From contig NZ_JACHUZ010000012.1 in the NCBI RefSeq assembly GCF_019903425.1, positions 124,001 through 188,000 on the forward strand: a DNA stretch of 64,000 nt, in the 5' to 3' direction. The stretch's first letter is position 1; each line of letters opens with the position of its first letter. Shown piece after piece: positions 10,093-18,969 of the stretch. The notes beneath the pieces are model-generated. The model worked only from the letters and a program-made list of their open reading frames with translations. It had not been told where the DNA came from and searched no databases. Source of the DNA: Vreelandella halophila. Lineage in GTDB: Bacteria > Pseudomonadota > Gammaproteobacteria > Pseudomonadales > Oleiphilaceae. The position numbers and the translations under genes are program-made.

Positions 10093-12387
10093 TCAATCAC
10101 CAGCCGGCAGGGGCACTTCCCGGTAGTGATTCTTGCCCGAACCACCGTCAGAACCGGCATCATAGACATAGCCGTAAACCGGTTCCCCTTCCTCGCTGGT
10201 CACTGCGTTACCCCGGACCCACTGGACATTGGCGTCAGTAACCTGGGCTTCGGGCTCACTCCAATCCCCATCCGCCTTACGCCGGGTATGGTAAAGGTGG
10301 CCGGTTCCGGCCTCGATGAACAGCACATGGACGCTGTCCCCATAACCAATGGCGTCAGCGCCGGTCTGCTCGGCGTCCACCGCGTTCTGCACCACGGGCC
10401 TTTCGGTAACCTGGACCGGCTCGGACAGCCCAGCCTCCGGCCCAACGCGCCTCTCCCAGAGGTGGCCGTCCTTGAGCCGATAGATCACGCTGACCGAGTC
10501 CGACTCTGGTAGATGGACCGGTGGCAGGATCGAGCCTATGTCCTCGTGGCCGGTTCCGAGACCGGTTGCGAGCTGTTGGCGTTGGGTCAGTTCACCATCC
10601 GGTCGCAATTGCCGATACCAGGCGCTGCCATCATCCCCGGTGTAGGTCAGGTGCACCACATCGTCCGGGTCCTTAACCAGCGCCGGACCGGACAGGTTGG
10701 GCGCCTGATCGGCATCAACCACGGTCGCCTCGCTCCAGTCGCCCTCGGGGGAGCGGATACGATAGCGGATTTTCTCCGGGCCACCGTAGACCGCCACCAC
10801 GCTGCCGTCGGACCGCACGGCGATATCCGCCACCTGGGTGGGCGGCTCCTTCGGCGATGCCAGGCGCTCGTCACGGATCGCCCAGGTGTCGGGTTTATCG
10901 GGATGATCCGAGGTGCGGAAAACGTGATAGAAGACGTGGTCCGAGGTCTGGTGGAGCATATGGATCCGGTCATCGACCATCCTGGACGCGAACCCTTCCA
11001 GGTCCCCGGTCTCCGGCCGATTGGCGCCGTCCACCTCGGTCCAGGTGGCGCCGCCGTCGGTGGATCGGACCGTCATCAGCACGTTGTCGGTTTCCGCCGG
11101 CTCCATCGAGAAATAGAGATCGCCGTTGGACGCCTGCCAGGGGCCGATACGCATCGGGGTTTCGACAAAGGTGCCCCCCAACAGCCCATCAGGAACCTCC
11201 AGCGTAATGGCCATTGGCTCCGCGCCCGGGAGTGCGTCACCGGTCTCATTCACGACCCGGTATTCAAACCGGTCGCCTGCTTCGTTCATGGAAGGGCCGC
11301 CCGCGAAGCGGCGAATGACCATGGGGAATTCCCATTCGGTCTGACTGTCCACCGCGTCCACTTCGGGCGTCCTGTCGGCAAAACTGATCCCTGCCCCACC
11401 GGTAAACGGCTCTTCGGACACCTCCAGCAGGTCACGGGTGGCATCACCATGCTCGAAGGTTTCAGCTTCAATAATACTGGTCCGGGGCGTGCGGGGCATG
11501 CCTTCAATATCAATAGCAGGCAACTCCAGAGCACTGCCTGAGGCCGCGAAAACACCCACCCGGGGCGAGGCGACCGCGCTGTCCAACGTCTCGGTGAAGA
11601 CAAGGTTCTCCTCGTCGTACTCAACCGTCAGCTCCGGGCCACGCAGGATGACCTTCAGCTCAGCCCAGTGACCGGTTTGAACATCGTACTCATGGGTCGC
11701 GAGAGTCTCTTCCCTGCCATCACGCACCTGAACAACATGCAGGCCCTTGCCGGGTTCCACATCCACGCGCTGGTAGTTGTCCGCGTCCTCATAGCCAAAG
11801 ACCAGCCCGGCGCGGCCGGTCTGGCCCTCCGGAATACGCACATCCGCGGCGAACTCCACCGGCTCCCAATGGGTATGGTAACGCGCCGGCGCGAGCACGG
11901 GGGTCTCCCCCGCTTCAACCCGGAGGTAACCGTCACCGCTCTCACCGGCCCACTCCAGGACGGCCCTGTCGCCGCTGGCCCATTGCCACTGCTCCCGCAG
12001 GGCATCCTGGGGATGATCCTCGAAGTCCAGCGTCAGCACTTTCGCCGGCTTCGGAAAATTTTCCGCACCCAGCGGCTGCCAATCACCACCATTACGCCGC
12101 ACCTGCAGCCCATAACGGTTTGGCTCGGCCGAGTCCCCATGCTCAACTTCCACCCGCAGGCGGAAGGGGTGATCCGCTTGAACCCGGGCTGGTTGATTGA
12201 CCTCAGCGGCCCAACCGCTATCGGCATTGAGCATGGCATTGAAGTCAGTGCGAACACGGTAGGCGGTCTGCCGGTCACCGGTCGCCTGTTCGCTGCCAGC
12301 ACCGGGGCCGGACGGACTGCATGCAGAAACCGCGAGTACGATGCCGAAAACGGCACCGCACTCCTTCGTTTTTGAATTGAACAGCAT
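10093..12387 (-). CDS. Secreted lipoprotein: DUF1080-like jelly-roll plus sialidase-like (BNR/Asp-box) beta-propeller
   Basis: The 764-residue product has a lipoprotein signal (LAVSACSP, Cys about 23). About residues 120-300 look like a LamG/DUF1080-type concanavalin jelly-roll (YEDADNYQRVDVEPG; DVQTGHWAELKVILRG; ASPRVGVFAASG). About residues 390-760 resemble a beta-propeller of the sialidase/BNR type, with an Asp-box STDGGATW, repeated W/Y-rich blades and phrases such as VVAVYGGPEKIRYRIRSPEG. I cannot find a full set of sialidase catalytic residues, so an enzymatic role is unproven; it may bind or cleave a glycan or an organophosphate ester. It lies 22 bases downstream of the TonB receptor on the same strand, so the two are probably one operon: a surface lipoprotein working with an outer-membrane importer. 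Confidence 0.72.
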   Translation of the reverse strand: MLFNSKTKECGAVFGIVLAVSACSPSGPGAGSEQATGDRQTAYRVRTDFNAMLNADSGWAAEVNQPARVQADHPFRLRVEVEHGDSAEPNRYGLQVRRNGGDWQPLGAENFPKPAKVLTLDFEDHPQDALREQWQWASGDRAVLEWAGESGDGYLRVEAGETPVLAPARYHTHWEPVEFAADVRIPEGQTGRAGLVFGYEDADNYQRVDVEPGKGLHVVQVRDGREETLATHEYDVQTGHWAELKVILRGPELTVEYDEENLVFTETLDSAVASPRVGVFAASGSALELPAIDIEGMPRTPRTSIIEAETFEHGDATRDLLEVSEEPFTGGAGISFADRTPEVDAVDSQTEWEFPMVIRRFAGGPSMNEAGDRFEYRVVNETGDALPGAEPMAITLEVPDGLLGGTFVETPMRIGPWQASNGDLYFSMEPAETDNVLMTVRSTDGGATWTEVDGANRPETGDLEGFASRMVDDRIHMLHQTSDHVFYHVFRTSDHPDKPDTWAIRDERLASPKEPPTQVADIAVRSDGSVVAVYGGPEKIRYRIRSPEGDWSEATVVDADQAPNLSGPALVKDPDDVVHLTYTGDDGSAWYRQLRPDGELTQRQQLATGLGTGHEDIGSILPPVHLPESDSVSVIYRLKDGHLWERRVGPEAGLSEPVQVTERPVVQNAVDAEQTGADAIGYGDSVHVLFIEAGTGHLYHTRRKADGDWSEPEAQVTDANVQWVRGNAVTSEEGEPVYGYVYDAGSDGGSGKNHYREVPLPAGD

Positions 12388-12409
12388 TACTTTCCACTCC
12401 TCACCAGAG

Positions 12410-15232
12410 TCAGAACCGGGCCTTTATGCCCGCTTCGATGGTCCGTCCGATTTGGTCGTACTGCGAGTTGTAGCGCGACTTGCCCCGGTACCAGTATTCC
12501 GGCTCTTCGGTGATGTTGATCACGTTGAACGTGGCGTGCCACCCCTCGACAATCCGGATCTGAGTGTTCAGGTCGAACCGCAGGTTTTCACCCGCAAAGC
12601 GGTCCTGGGCGGGATCACCTGGTTCCTCCACCTCATCGAAGTAATCATCACGATACTGGGCCGCGAGTCTGGTAGAGATCCCGTACTTGTCGTAGCCAAT
12701 GGACGCATTCGCAATGTTTTCCGCCTGTTTCGGCAGCCGAATGGATTCGTCCCGGAACGGCACGTCGGCCTCACTGTCAGTGCGCGTATAGTTGGCTGTC
12801 ATGATCAGACCGTCATAGGGCGACGGCAGGAAACCAAATTGCTGGACCCAGTTGAGCTCTAGGCCGAGGACCTCTGCTGTGTCGCCATTGACCACCTGAG
12901 AAACCTCGTCAAAGTCCTCGAAGGGCGGTTCACCGGCAACATTGGTGCTTACAAAAAAGTCGTCGATCTGCTTATAGAACAGGCCTGCCGAGACGAGTCC
13001 GAGCCCCTCCCCCGCGTAGTAGGTTCCTTCGATGTCGAAGTTGGTTGAGTGCAGTGGATCCAGTTCCGGGTTGCCGACTTCAGCGACCTTCTCCTGGTCA
13101 GCGCCCGAGCCTTCAATCTCGATCGCCTGCCTGGCGGCCGCATCCTCGAATCCGGGCCGTGCGATGGTCTGGGTGATGGCACCTCGCATTTCAAAGCGAT
13201 CGTTGAACCGGTACCGCATCTGCAGGTTGGGGAAGAAATCGGTGTAGGACTTGTCCGCCTTGAGGTCCTCGAATTGCGGTGCCCCATCATCCACGTTCTC
13301 GTTGACGGTGAACTGGGTACCCGTCTGGGTCACGTCGGTGTGCTCGACACGCAGCCCCCCGAGCACTGAGAGGCGGCCAATCTCGCTTTCGGACATCAGA
13401 TAAGCCGCAAAAATGTCCTCATCGAGCGTGTAGTCCTCGAGGCGACTCTCGATGGCCGTTTCGTTCTCATTGGCATTGAATACATCCGGATTTTCGTTGA
13501 AGAACTCACGCACCTGGGCGTTATTAGGCGTTGGACCGAACGTGCCCAGAGGGAAATCAACGCCCTCCCAATTGAACTCGTCGAGTGTCAGCGTCCGTTC
13601 GAAATCGTCGTACACTGTGAGGTTCAGGTCGTTGGTCTTCTCAACCATCCGTGCCTGGGCACCAAACTTGACGGAACTGGGATTGCCCGCGAACAGGATG
13701 TCCCGCTTGGCATCGAATTGCAGGCTGGTCTGTTCCTCTTCGGTGGTTTCATCCTCGTCCTCGAAGGCGTCCAGCTGATAGGTGGAGGCATCGTTGCCCT
13801 CGCCTTCAACGAACAGGTCCGGCTTCTTGCGGTTGCCTGAGACATCGTAGCCCATGGTCAGCCCCTCGCCGAGCCAGACCGACTCCATGGTATCCGGCGT
13901 CTCGTCGCTTGCTTCCGAGTAGGCGGTGGAATACTCGAGGGTCCAGTCGTCAAGCTCGTTCTTGCCGCCGAGCTGGACGTTGTAGATCTGCTGGGTACCG
14001 GTGCTGGACTTACCGACGCGCTCAATCGCGCCGTCCTCAAACGTAGCGCCATTGTCATCGAGCGCGGTCAGGTTGCCGTCCTCGAATTTATAGGGATTCT
14101 CAAGCTCGTTCTCGAACTCCTCGACCTCGCTATAGACCGTGCGCAGGTAGTATTCAGAGTTCGGATTCGGGCTGTAATCGAAGCTGACCGTACCACCGAG
14201 CCGTTCCCTGTTCAGAACGTAGTCCCGATGCTCCATCTCTTGCGCGGCACGGAAGGTACCGCCATTGCTCGGAGACTCCGTCTCCGCCCATACGCCGGAT
14301 TCGATGTTGTGAACGGCGAACTCGCGATCAAAGTAGTTGACGGATGCGGCAATACCGAAGTTATCGGTACCGCCAAGGACATCGAAGAGCCGTGTTGTCG
14401 TGAACTCCACCCGCGGGCTGGTCTCCCCGCTGACTTCCTCGTGGCTCCCTTCCAGGCTGAAGGAGGTGGAGTTACCGAGGTCGAAGGCGTTCAGAGTGGA
14501 GATCTCAATGTTACCGCCGATGGCATTCGCGCTCATGTCAGGCGTGACGCTCTTGGTAACCTCAACGCTTTCCGTGAGCCCGGAGCCGATGACATCCAGG
14601 TTGACGGCACGGGTATCGTTTTCCGGTGACGGCACCTGGACGCCATTGATGGTGGTGGAGTTGAAATTCGGGCTGATGCCTCGGATCACGGCAAACCGGC
14701 CTTCGCCCTGGTCGCGCGCAACTGAGAGGCCGGGAACCCGTGCCAGCGCCTCGGCGACGTTCTGGTCGGGAAAATCACCGATGGCGTCCGAGGAGAGCAC
14801 CTCAATGTTGCTGATGGCGCTACGCTCGCGGTTGACGGCGGCCGCCTTACCGGCCGCCTGACCGGTTACCAGCATGTCACTGAACTCGTTGACGGACTGG
14901 TCCAGAACCGCGTTCGCCATGACCGTTTCACCGGCGGTGACGTTGACTTCAATCTGTTCTGTAGCCGCGCCAAGGTAGTTCACGTTGATGCTGTAGGAAC
15001 CGACCGGAACGTTCCGGAACAGGTACTGGCCCTGGCGGCCCGTGGTGGTTGAGCGATCAAGCGTCTTAATCTCGACGCGCGCCCCCTGGAACCCATAATC
15101 GCCGCTGTCATCGAGGACTTTCCCCCGAATGCTGCCGGTCTCCTGAGCCGCAGCATTTGCAGCTGTCAAAGTGAATAATAGAAACGCTGTAACCCAATGA
15201 ATTCCAGGTAACTTCCAAGCCCCCATCATCAT
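12410..15232 (-). CDS. TonB-dependent outer-membrane receptor with N-terminal carboxypeptidase-regulatory-like domain
   Basis: This is a 940-residue energised outer-membrane importer. A signal peptide (about residues 1-30, cleavage near AANAAAQE) is followed by a CarboxypepD_reg-like beta-sandwich (about 33-108). A TonB-box-like DMLVTG lies near 119. The plug domain runs to about 250 (NVAEALARVPGLSVARDQGEG; VIRGISPNFNSTTINGV), followed by a 22-strand-type barrel ending in aromatic Phe (GIKARF). It resembles the TonB-Xanth-Caul (TIGR01782) type, whose members often import carbohydrates, but the substrate is unknown. GAGGGAGA (15238-15245) serves the ATG cluster at 15226-15232. A Pho-box-like site lies upstream at 15305-15322, suggesting induction by phosphate starvation. 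Confidence 0.92.
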   Translation of the reverse strand: MMMGAWKLPGIHWVTAFLLFTLTAANAAAQETGSIRGKVLDDSGDYGFQGARVEIKTLDRSTTTGRQGQYLFRNVPVGSYSINVNYLGAATEQIEVNVTAGETVMANAVLDQSVNEFSDMLVTGQAAGKAAAVNRERSAISNIEVLSSDAIGDFPDQNVAEALARVPGLSVARDQGEGRFAVIRGISPNFNSTTINGVQVPSPENDTRAVNLDVIGSGLTESVEVTKSVTPDMSANAIGGNIEISTLNAFDLGNSTSFSLEGSHEEVSGETSPRVEFTTTRLFDVLGGTDNFGIAASVNYFDREFAVHNIESGVWAETESPSNGGTFRAAQEMEHRDYVLNRERLGGTVSFDYSPNPNSEYYLRTVYSEVEEFENELENPYKFEDGNLTALDDNGATFEDGAIERVGKSSTGTQQIYNVQLGGKNELDDWTLEYSTAYSEASDETPDTMESVWLGEGLTMGYDVSGNRKKPDLFVEGEGNDASTYQLDAFEDEDETTEEEQTSLQFDAKRDILFAGNPSSVKFGAQARMVEKTNDLNLTVYDDFERTLTLDEFNWEGVDFPLGTFGPTPNNAQVREFFNENPDVFNANENETAIESRLEDYTLDEDIFAAYLMSESEIGRLSVLGGLRVEHTDVTQTGTQFTVNENVDDGAPQFEDLKADKSYTDFFPNLQMRYRFNDRFEMRGAITQTIARPGFEDAAARQAIEIEGSGADQEKVAEVGNPELDPLHSTNFDIEGTYYAGEGLGLVSAGLFYKQIDDFFVSTNVAGEPPFEDFDEVSQVVNGDTAEVLGLELNWVQQFGFLPSPYDGLIMTANYTRTDSEADVPFRDESIRLPKQAENIANASIGYDKYGISTRLAAQYRDDYFDEVEEPGDPAQDRFAGENLRFDLNTQIRIVEGWHATFNVINITEEPEYWYRGKSRYNSQYDQIGRTIEAGIKARF

Positions 15233-15304
15233 GGCTTTCTCCCTCTGGTTGACATTAACTGAGCGACAGGTCGCCGCTGCGGCAACCCAAGGTGGCGGCC
15301 CGCT

Positions 15305-15322
15305 GTTGCAGCGAGGTGACAG
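15305..15322 (-). promoter_or_regulatory. Pho-box-like PhoB site upstream of the TonB receptor
   Basis: On the minus strand the site reads CTGTCAC-CTCG-CTGCAAC. Against the E. coli consensus of two CTGTCA(T/C) repeats separated by 4 bases, it matches 12 of 14 repeat positions. It points toward the receptor start, about 73 bases downstream. It would be marginal on its own; two stronger sites in the same island support it. Confidence 0.5.
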
Positions 15323-15368
15323 AACCGTTATGTGGCGGTAACCGGACTGGACTGAAATGACTCCATCA

Positions 15369-15386
15369 CTGTCATACGCCTGTCAT
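15369..15386 (+). promoter_or_regulatory. Perfect Pho box in front of the GGDEF/AraC gene pair
   Basis: The sequence CTGTCAT-ACGC-CTGTCAT is a 14-of-14 match to the PhoB tandem repeat with the standard 4-base spacer (11-base period), oriented toward the GGDEF gene. A TACGCT hexamer at 15397-15402, ten bases after the box, is at the usual distance for a PhoB-activated -10. That would put the transcription start near 15409, almost on the proposed start codon. Confidence 0.82.
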
Positions 15387-15403
15387 GAGCCGGGGATACG
15401 CTC

Positions 15404-16339
15404 TTGGATATGATCCTCCGTACCCTCAGGCTTCACCGATTCAAATGGCTGCTTCTGACCGGCTACCTACCCCTGTCCCTGCTGGCGGCGGCACTGGTCG
15501 GCGATCCCGTGCGCTGGGAGGACGTCCACTGGCTGGATGTCTTCGGGGAAGGTGGGGGCGCCCTGATGGTGCTGACATGGAGTCTCCTGATTCTGGGCAG
15601 CCGGCCCGCCGGCACCGTCAGCAACCTCCTTTTCATTGGGCTCAGCCTCATCCTTGTCACCCTATGGCAGGACAATCTGGACGAGTTCTGGACGATCCCG
15701 GACGCCCAGCTCTGGGACACCTGGTTGGAGAACATCCCGATGCCGGTTGGCATGGCCGTGCTGACACTGGGGCTGGTTCGCTGGTACGAGGAACAGCGTG
15801 TGCTGATGGCCCAGCTCAGCCAGCGTGAACGCTTCATGCGTGAACACCGCAGTATCGACCCGGTAACCCGGCTTGCTTCCGCCGATTACCTCAACCAGCA
15901 GCTGGCAATCGAGCTCCGCCGGGCACGACGGGAGTGTTCACCCGTATCACTGATGATGCTGGACCTGGACGGATTTGACCTCATCAACCGTCGTTTCGGG
16001 GCCCACGAGGGCGACCGCCTCCTGCAGGCGGTCACGGAGCTGCTCCTGCTCAACCTGCGTGATGGCGACCTGCTCTGCCGCTACGCCGCCGACCGGTTCG
16101 CCATCATGCTGCCGCAGACGAGCGAAGCCATGGCGGACCTGATCGCCAGTGAGCTGACCAGCGCCATCAGGCATTTTGCCTATCGGAGTTCGAAGGAGGG
16201 CGAAAGGGTGACAGTCACTGCCAGCGCCGGAGTCGCCCTGGCGCTGAGCGCCTCGCCGGAGGAGTTGATGCAACGAGCCAACAGGGCTCTCTCCGAAGCC
16301 AAGCAAACCGGGAGTGGATGCCATGCAATGGCGGGATGA
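15404..16339 (+). CDS. Membrane-anchored degenerate GGDEF-domain protein
   Basis: The protein has 311 residues from TTG 15404, or 309 from ATG 15410; a GGGGA motif at 15392-15396 suits the TTG better. About four hydrophobic segments lie in residues 14-130, followed by a linker helix and a GGDEF-type domain (about 145-308). The fold motifs are present (DLDGFDLINRRFGAHEGDRLL), but the signature GGDEF reads AADRF, so diguanylate cyclase activity is probably lost. The allosteric I-site RxxD is kept in register (RDGD, within RDGDLLCRYAADRF), so c-di-GMP binding is possible. The gene follows a perfect Pho box and overlaps the AraC gene, so the two are probably co-expressed. Confidence 0.88.
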   Translation: MDMILRTLRLHRFKWLLLTGYLPLSLLAAALVGDPVRWEDVHWLDVFGEGGGALMVLTWSLLILGSRPAGTVSNLLFIGLSLILVTLWQDNLDEFWTIPDAQLWDTWLENIPMPVGMAVLTLGLVRWYEEQRVLMAQLSQRERFMREHRSIDPVTRLASADYLNQQLAIELRRARRECSPVSLMMLDLDGFDLINRRFGAHEGDRLLQAVTELLLLNLRDGDLLCRYAADRFAIMLPQTSEAMADLIASELTSAIRHFAYRSSKEGERVTVTASAGVALALSASPEELMQRANRALSEAKQTGSGCHAMAG

Positions 16340-17369
16340 CTCCCTGGAGGCCACATGGCGGTCTCCGGATACCCCGCACCTGCCCGCGCACCACCATCCG
16401 GCACTGCTGATTGAACTGGCTCATGCGCGCGGCATTCCGGAGCATCGCCTGCTGCGCCATACTGGCCTCTTCCCCGAAGATATGCGACGGGGTGAGGCCA
16501 TGCTCTCCGACCGCCAGTACAGGCGGCTGATCGGTAATATCCTTGAGTACGACACGGGCGGGGAACTGGCACTTGTGTGGGGGCGCCAGTCCCTGCCAGG
16601 GCATTATGGCCCGCCCAGCACCCAGATCCATAACGCCCCGAACCTGGCGGAGGCGCTTAACTGCCTGCATCACTGGCGTCATCAGCTCTCTCCGCTACTG
16701 ACGCCGCTCTGGTGGCACAACCGGCAATGGTGCTACCTGCTGTGGACCACGGCGGGCGCCGGCCGACGCGGCCCGTTTCTTGTCCCCGCGGCAATGGCGG
16801 CTGTCTATGGACTGGCACGCCACCGGCTCGCGCGGTCCCTGGATTGGCACTTCCTGTTCGCGGCCCCCAGACCCACCAGCCCCCAGCCCTATGAGGTCAA
16901 CCTGGGTCCCACTGTGCGCTTTGGCGCCGGTGTGGACATGGTCGTACTGCCTGTTGAGGATCTGTACGAGCCCTGGCCTGGACGCTCGCAAACCGCTTTT
17001 ACCGCCGCTGCGCACGAGGCTGAACGGGTTCCGGCGCTGAATGGGGCCGGTCCAACACTGCCCGAGGTAGTCTACCAGTCGCTGGCCGCGCACCCGGAAA
17101 CCCCCGCCGGACTGGACGATACCGCCGGGGCACTAGGACTCAGCCCATCCTCACTCAAACGCCACCTGCGGGATTACGACAGTCGGTTCCAGGCACTGTA
17201 CGACGAGGTTCGCCTGCACCACAGCCTTTACCTCCACCAAGTCATGGGCCTGAGCATGGAAGGGATCGCCGAACGTCTCAGCCATGGGGACCGGGCCAAC
17301 TTCCGCCGCAGCTTTCGCCGCTGGACGGGCCTCTCACCGGCCCAGTACCAGCGGCTGCTGCCGGAATGA
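16314..17369 (+). CDS. AraC-family transcriptional regulator
   Basis: This is a cytoplasmic DNA-binding regulator of 351 residues. The N-terminal half (about 25-215) resembles the Arabinose_bd (PF12625) ligand or oligomerisation domain found in OruR/VirF-like AraC proteins. The C-terminal HTH_18 domain (about 255-348) contains LDDTAGALGLSPSSLKRHL and the second helix-turn-helix GLSMEGIAERLSHGDRANFRRSFRRWTG, followed by LSPAQYQ. The start is GTG 16314 or ATG 16323; both lie inside the end of the GGDEF gene (overlap 17-26 bases), implying coupled translation. Ligand and targets are unknown; the flanking PhoX and TonB genes are candidates. Confidence 0.9.
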   Translation: MDAMQWRDDSLEATWRSPDTPHLPAHHHPALLIELAHARGIPEHRLLRHTGLFPEDMRRGEAMLSDRQYRRLIGNILEYDTGGELALVWGRQSLPGHYGPPSTQIHNAPNLAEALNCLHHWRHQLSPLLTPLWWHNRQWCYLLWTTAGAGRRGPFLVPAAMAAVYGLARHRLARSLDWHFLFAAPRPTSPQPYEVNLGPTVRFGAGVDMVVLPVEDLYEPWPGRSQTAFTAAAHEAERVPALNGAGPTLPEVVYQSLAAHPETPAGLDDTAGALGLSPSSLKRHLRDYDSRFQALYDEVRLHHSLYLHQVMGLSMEGIAERLSHGDRANFRRSFRRWTGLSPAQYQRLLPE

Positions 17370-17384
17370 AAGCAGGGCACCGGG

Positions 17385-18650
17385 TCAGATGACCGACAGG
17401 ATCCCGCTGAGCTCATAGATGCGCCCGTCATCGGCTTCCCCGGCCTGTCCCCGCTGGGAACTGAAGTAGAGCCGGTCGCCGTCCGGAGAGAAGGCGGGCC
17501 CACAGATCTCGCTGTCGCGGTGGCCGACGAAGTCCACCACAGGTGTTGCGACCATGTCCGGCCCCAGCACCACCAGCCGCATTTCGGGGCCATCCTCGGC
17601 CACCAGGACCTCGCCACGCCGGGACACGGTCACGTTGTCCACGTCCGCGATGGACGGGTCCAGCGATCCCCGCTTCCGATCGTAGACAAGCTGGAGCCGG
17701 TCACTGCCGGGCTCCAGGAGCCAGACCCGGTTATCTCCTTTGGTGGCGAAAAAGACGCGACCTTCGTGGTACCAGATCCCCTCGGCGCCATCGAAGCGGG
17801 TGGGCGCCTCCAGTTGATGACGCGTCGGTGTGTCCCCCTCAAAGGTGGGATCGGGCACAGGCTTCCACTGGACACCAGTCCGACCTTCAGCGGGATTCGA
17901 ATCTGCAATCAACGCCTCCAGAAGCCCCGAGGACAGATCCGGTTTCTCCCCTTCCGGCCAGTGCTCGGGGGTGAACCGATAGAGAACCCCATCCGGCTCG
18001 TCCTCCGTCAGGAAGAGCGCCCGGCTATCCGGGTCCACCGCCACGGCTTCGTGCTTGAAGGTTCCCAGGGCGGGCCTCAGCTGCTGGTCGGCCTCCCCGA
18101 ACGGATCGCATTCGTAGACCTGCCCTTCGCTGAACTCCTCGCAGGTCAGCCAGGTCCCCCAGGGGGTGGCACCTCCGGCGCAGTTCGAGCGGGTGCCAGA
18201 ACAGATCCCATAGGCCCCGGTCACCTCGCCATCGGCACTGAAGCGGAGGGCACCGACACCACCTTCATTGGCCTCACGAACTTCACTGTTGGAGACATAG
18301 ATCCATCCACCATCGGGCGTGCCAAAAGTGGCGCCGCCATCCGGCACTGGATGCCAGCGGTAGTCGCCGCCCGCGACCGGTGGCCGGCCACTGTGGGCCA
18401 CTTGCCGGATACGGGTGCCCCGGGGAATCCATACCTCGCTGTCGCCCACCGTTACCCGCACCCGATCACGGGCGGCCTCGGCCAGGCGCGCAGGCTCCAG
18501 GGCGCTGTCAGCCGCGGTGGCCCGGGGCGTGCCACAGGACCACAGCCCCACACCACCGGCGAGGATCCCCGCTCCGACCAGCGATTGCTGGAGAAAGCGG
18601 CGGCGCTCGTTGCAGTGGCCGTTGCTGGCTCCGTCGTTCTTCTCTTTCAT
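17385..18650 (-). CDS. PhoX-family phosphatase (DUF839), Tat-exported
   Basis: PhoX enzymes are calcium/iron-dependent periplasmic alkaline phosphatases that release phosphate from organic esters during starvation. The product is 421 residues from ATG 18650, which has a strong GGAGGTAA site six bases upstream; a longer reading from GTG 18677 is less likely. A twin-arginine signal (ERRRFLQQ, about 16-23) is followed by a hydrophobic segment ending LWSCG, which could also be a lipobox. The PF05787 signature NCAGGATPWGTWLTCEE is present, as are GTFKHEAVAVDP and LTEDEPDGVLYRF. A near-perfect Pho box lies upstream on this strand. It is convergent with the AraC gene (15 bases apart). Substrate range is inferred from the family only. 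Confidence 0.88.
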   Translation of the reverse strand: MKEKNDGASNGHCNERRRFLQQSLVGAGILAGGVGLWSCGTPRATAADSALEPARLAEAARDRVRVTVGDSEVWIPRGTRIRQVAHSGRPPVAGGDYRWHPVPDGGATFGTPDGGWIYVSNSEVREANEGGVGALRFSADGEVTGAYGICSGTRSNCAGGATPWGTWLTCEEFSEGQVYECDPFGEADQQLRPALGTFKHEAVAVDPDSRALFLTEDEPDGVLYRFTPEHWPEGEKPDLSSGLLEALIADSNPAEGRTGVQWKPVPDPTFEGDTPTRHQLEAPTRFDGAEGIWYHEGRVFFATKGDNRVWLLEPGSDRLQLVYDRKRGSLDPSIADVDNVTVSRRGEVLVAEDGPEMRLVVLGPDMVATPVVDFVGHRDSEICGPAFSPDGDRLYFSSQRGQAGEADDGRIYELSGILSVI

Positions 18651-18969
18651 GCCGTTACCTCCCATGGATCCACTCACGCTGCTGTAGACCAGCTTTTGCC
18701 AACACTGCGAGTAGACGATGACATGCGGATGACAGGGGCGGGCCGACTATGACCCGGATTGACCCTCTGGCCCATTCCTGTGACAGCCAACGGGCCTGTT
18801 CCCCGGCGTTCAGGTCCCTCATCCGCGGAGAGCACCCACCGCAGCCCACCACTGGGAGTCATCCGGGCTCACCTGGATTCCCGCCCAGGACCTGCATGCG
18901 GGAAGACGGCATGTTTCCATTGGCTCGCCAGTCCACCGACCCTACCAATTGACATCGAAGGAGGATCCA
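18651..18969. other. Divergent regulatory gap between phoX-like and metallophosphoesterase genes
   Basis: This 319-base stretch has no credible gene. It contains the Pho box serving the phoX-like gene (18718-18735) and a strong GAAGGAGGAT ribosome site (18957-18966) for the ATG at 18970. Toward the plus strand there is only a weak Pho-like repeat (18767-18784, 11 of 14 positions, neither half with an intact GTCA core). Short ORFs here have no recognisable features. Confidence 0.7.
18718..18735 (-). promoter_or_regulatory. Pho box upstream of the PhoX-type phosphatase gene
   Basis: The minus strand reads CTGTCAT-CCGC-ATGTCAT, matching 13 of 14 PhoB repeat positions with the correct 4-base spacer and pointing toward the phoX-like start about 68 bases away. 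A -10 at the usual distance would give a leader of about 50 bases, which leaves room for the strong ribosome site. Confidence 0.8.

Noticed and set aside
18767-18784. Pho-box-like repeat toward the metallophosphoesterase gene (CTGGCCC-ATTC-CTGTGAC)
   Set aside because: Only 11 of 14 positions match, neither half has the GTCA core, and it lies almost 190 bases from the start codon. It could easily be chance.
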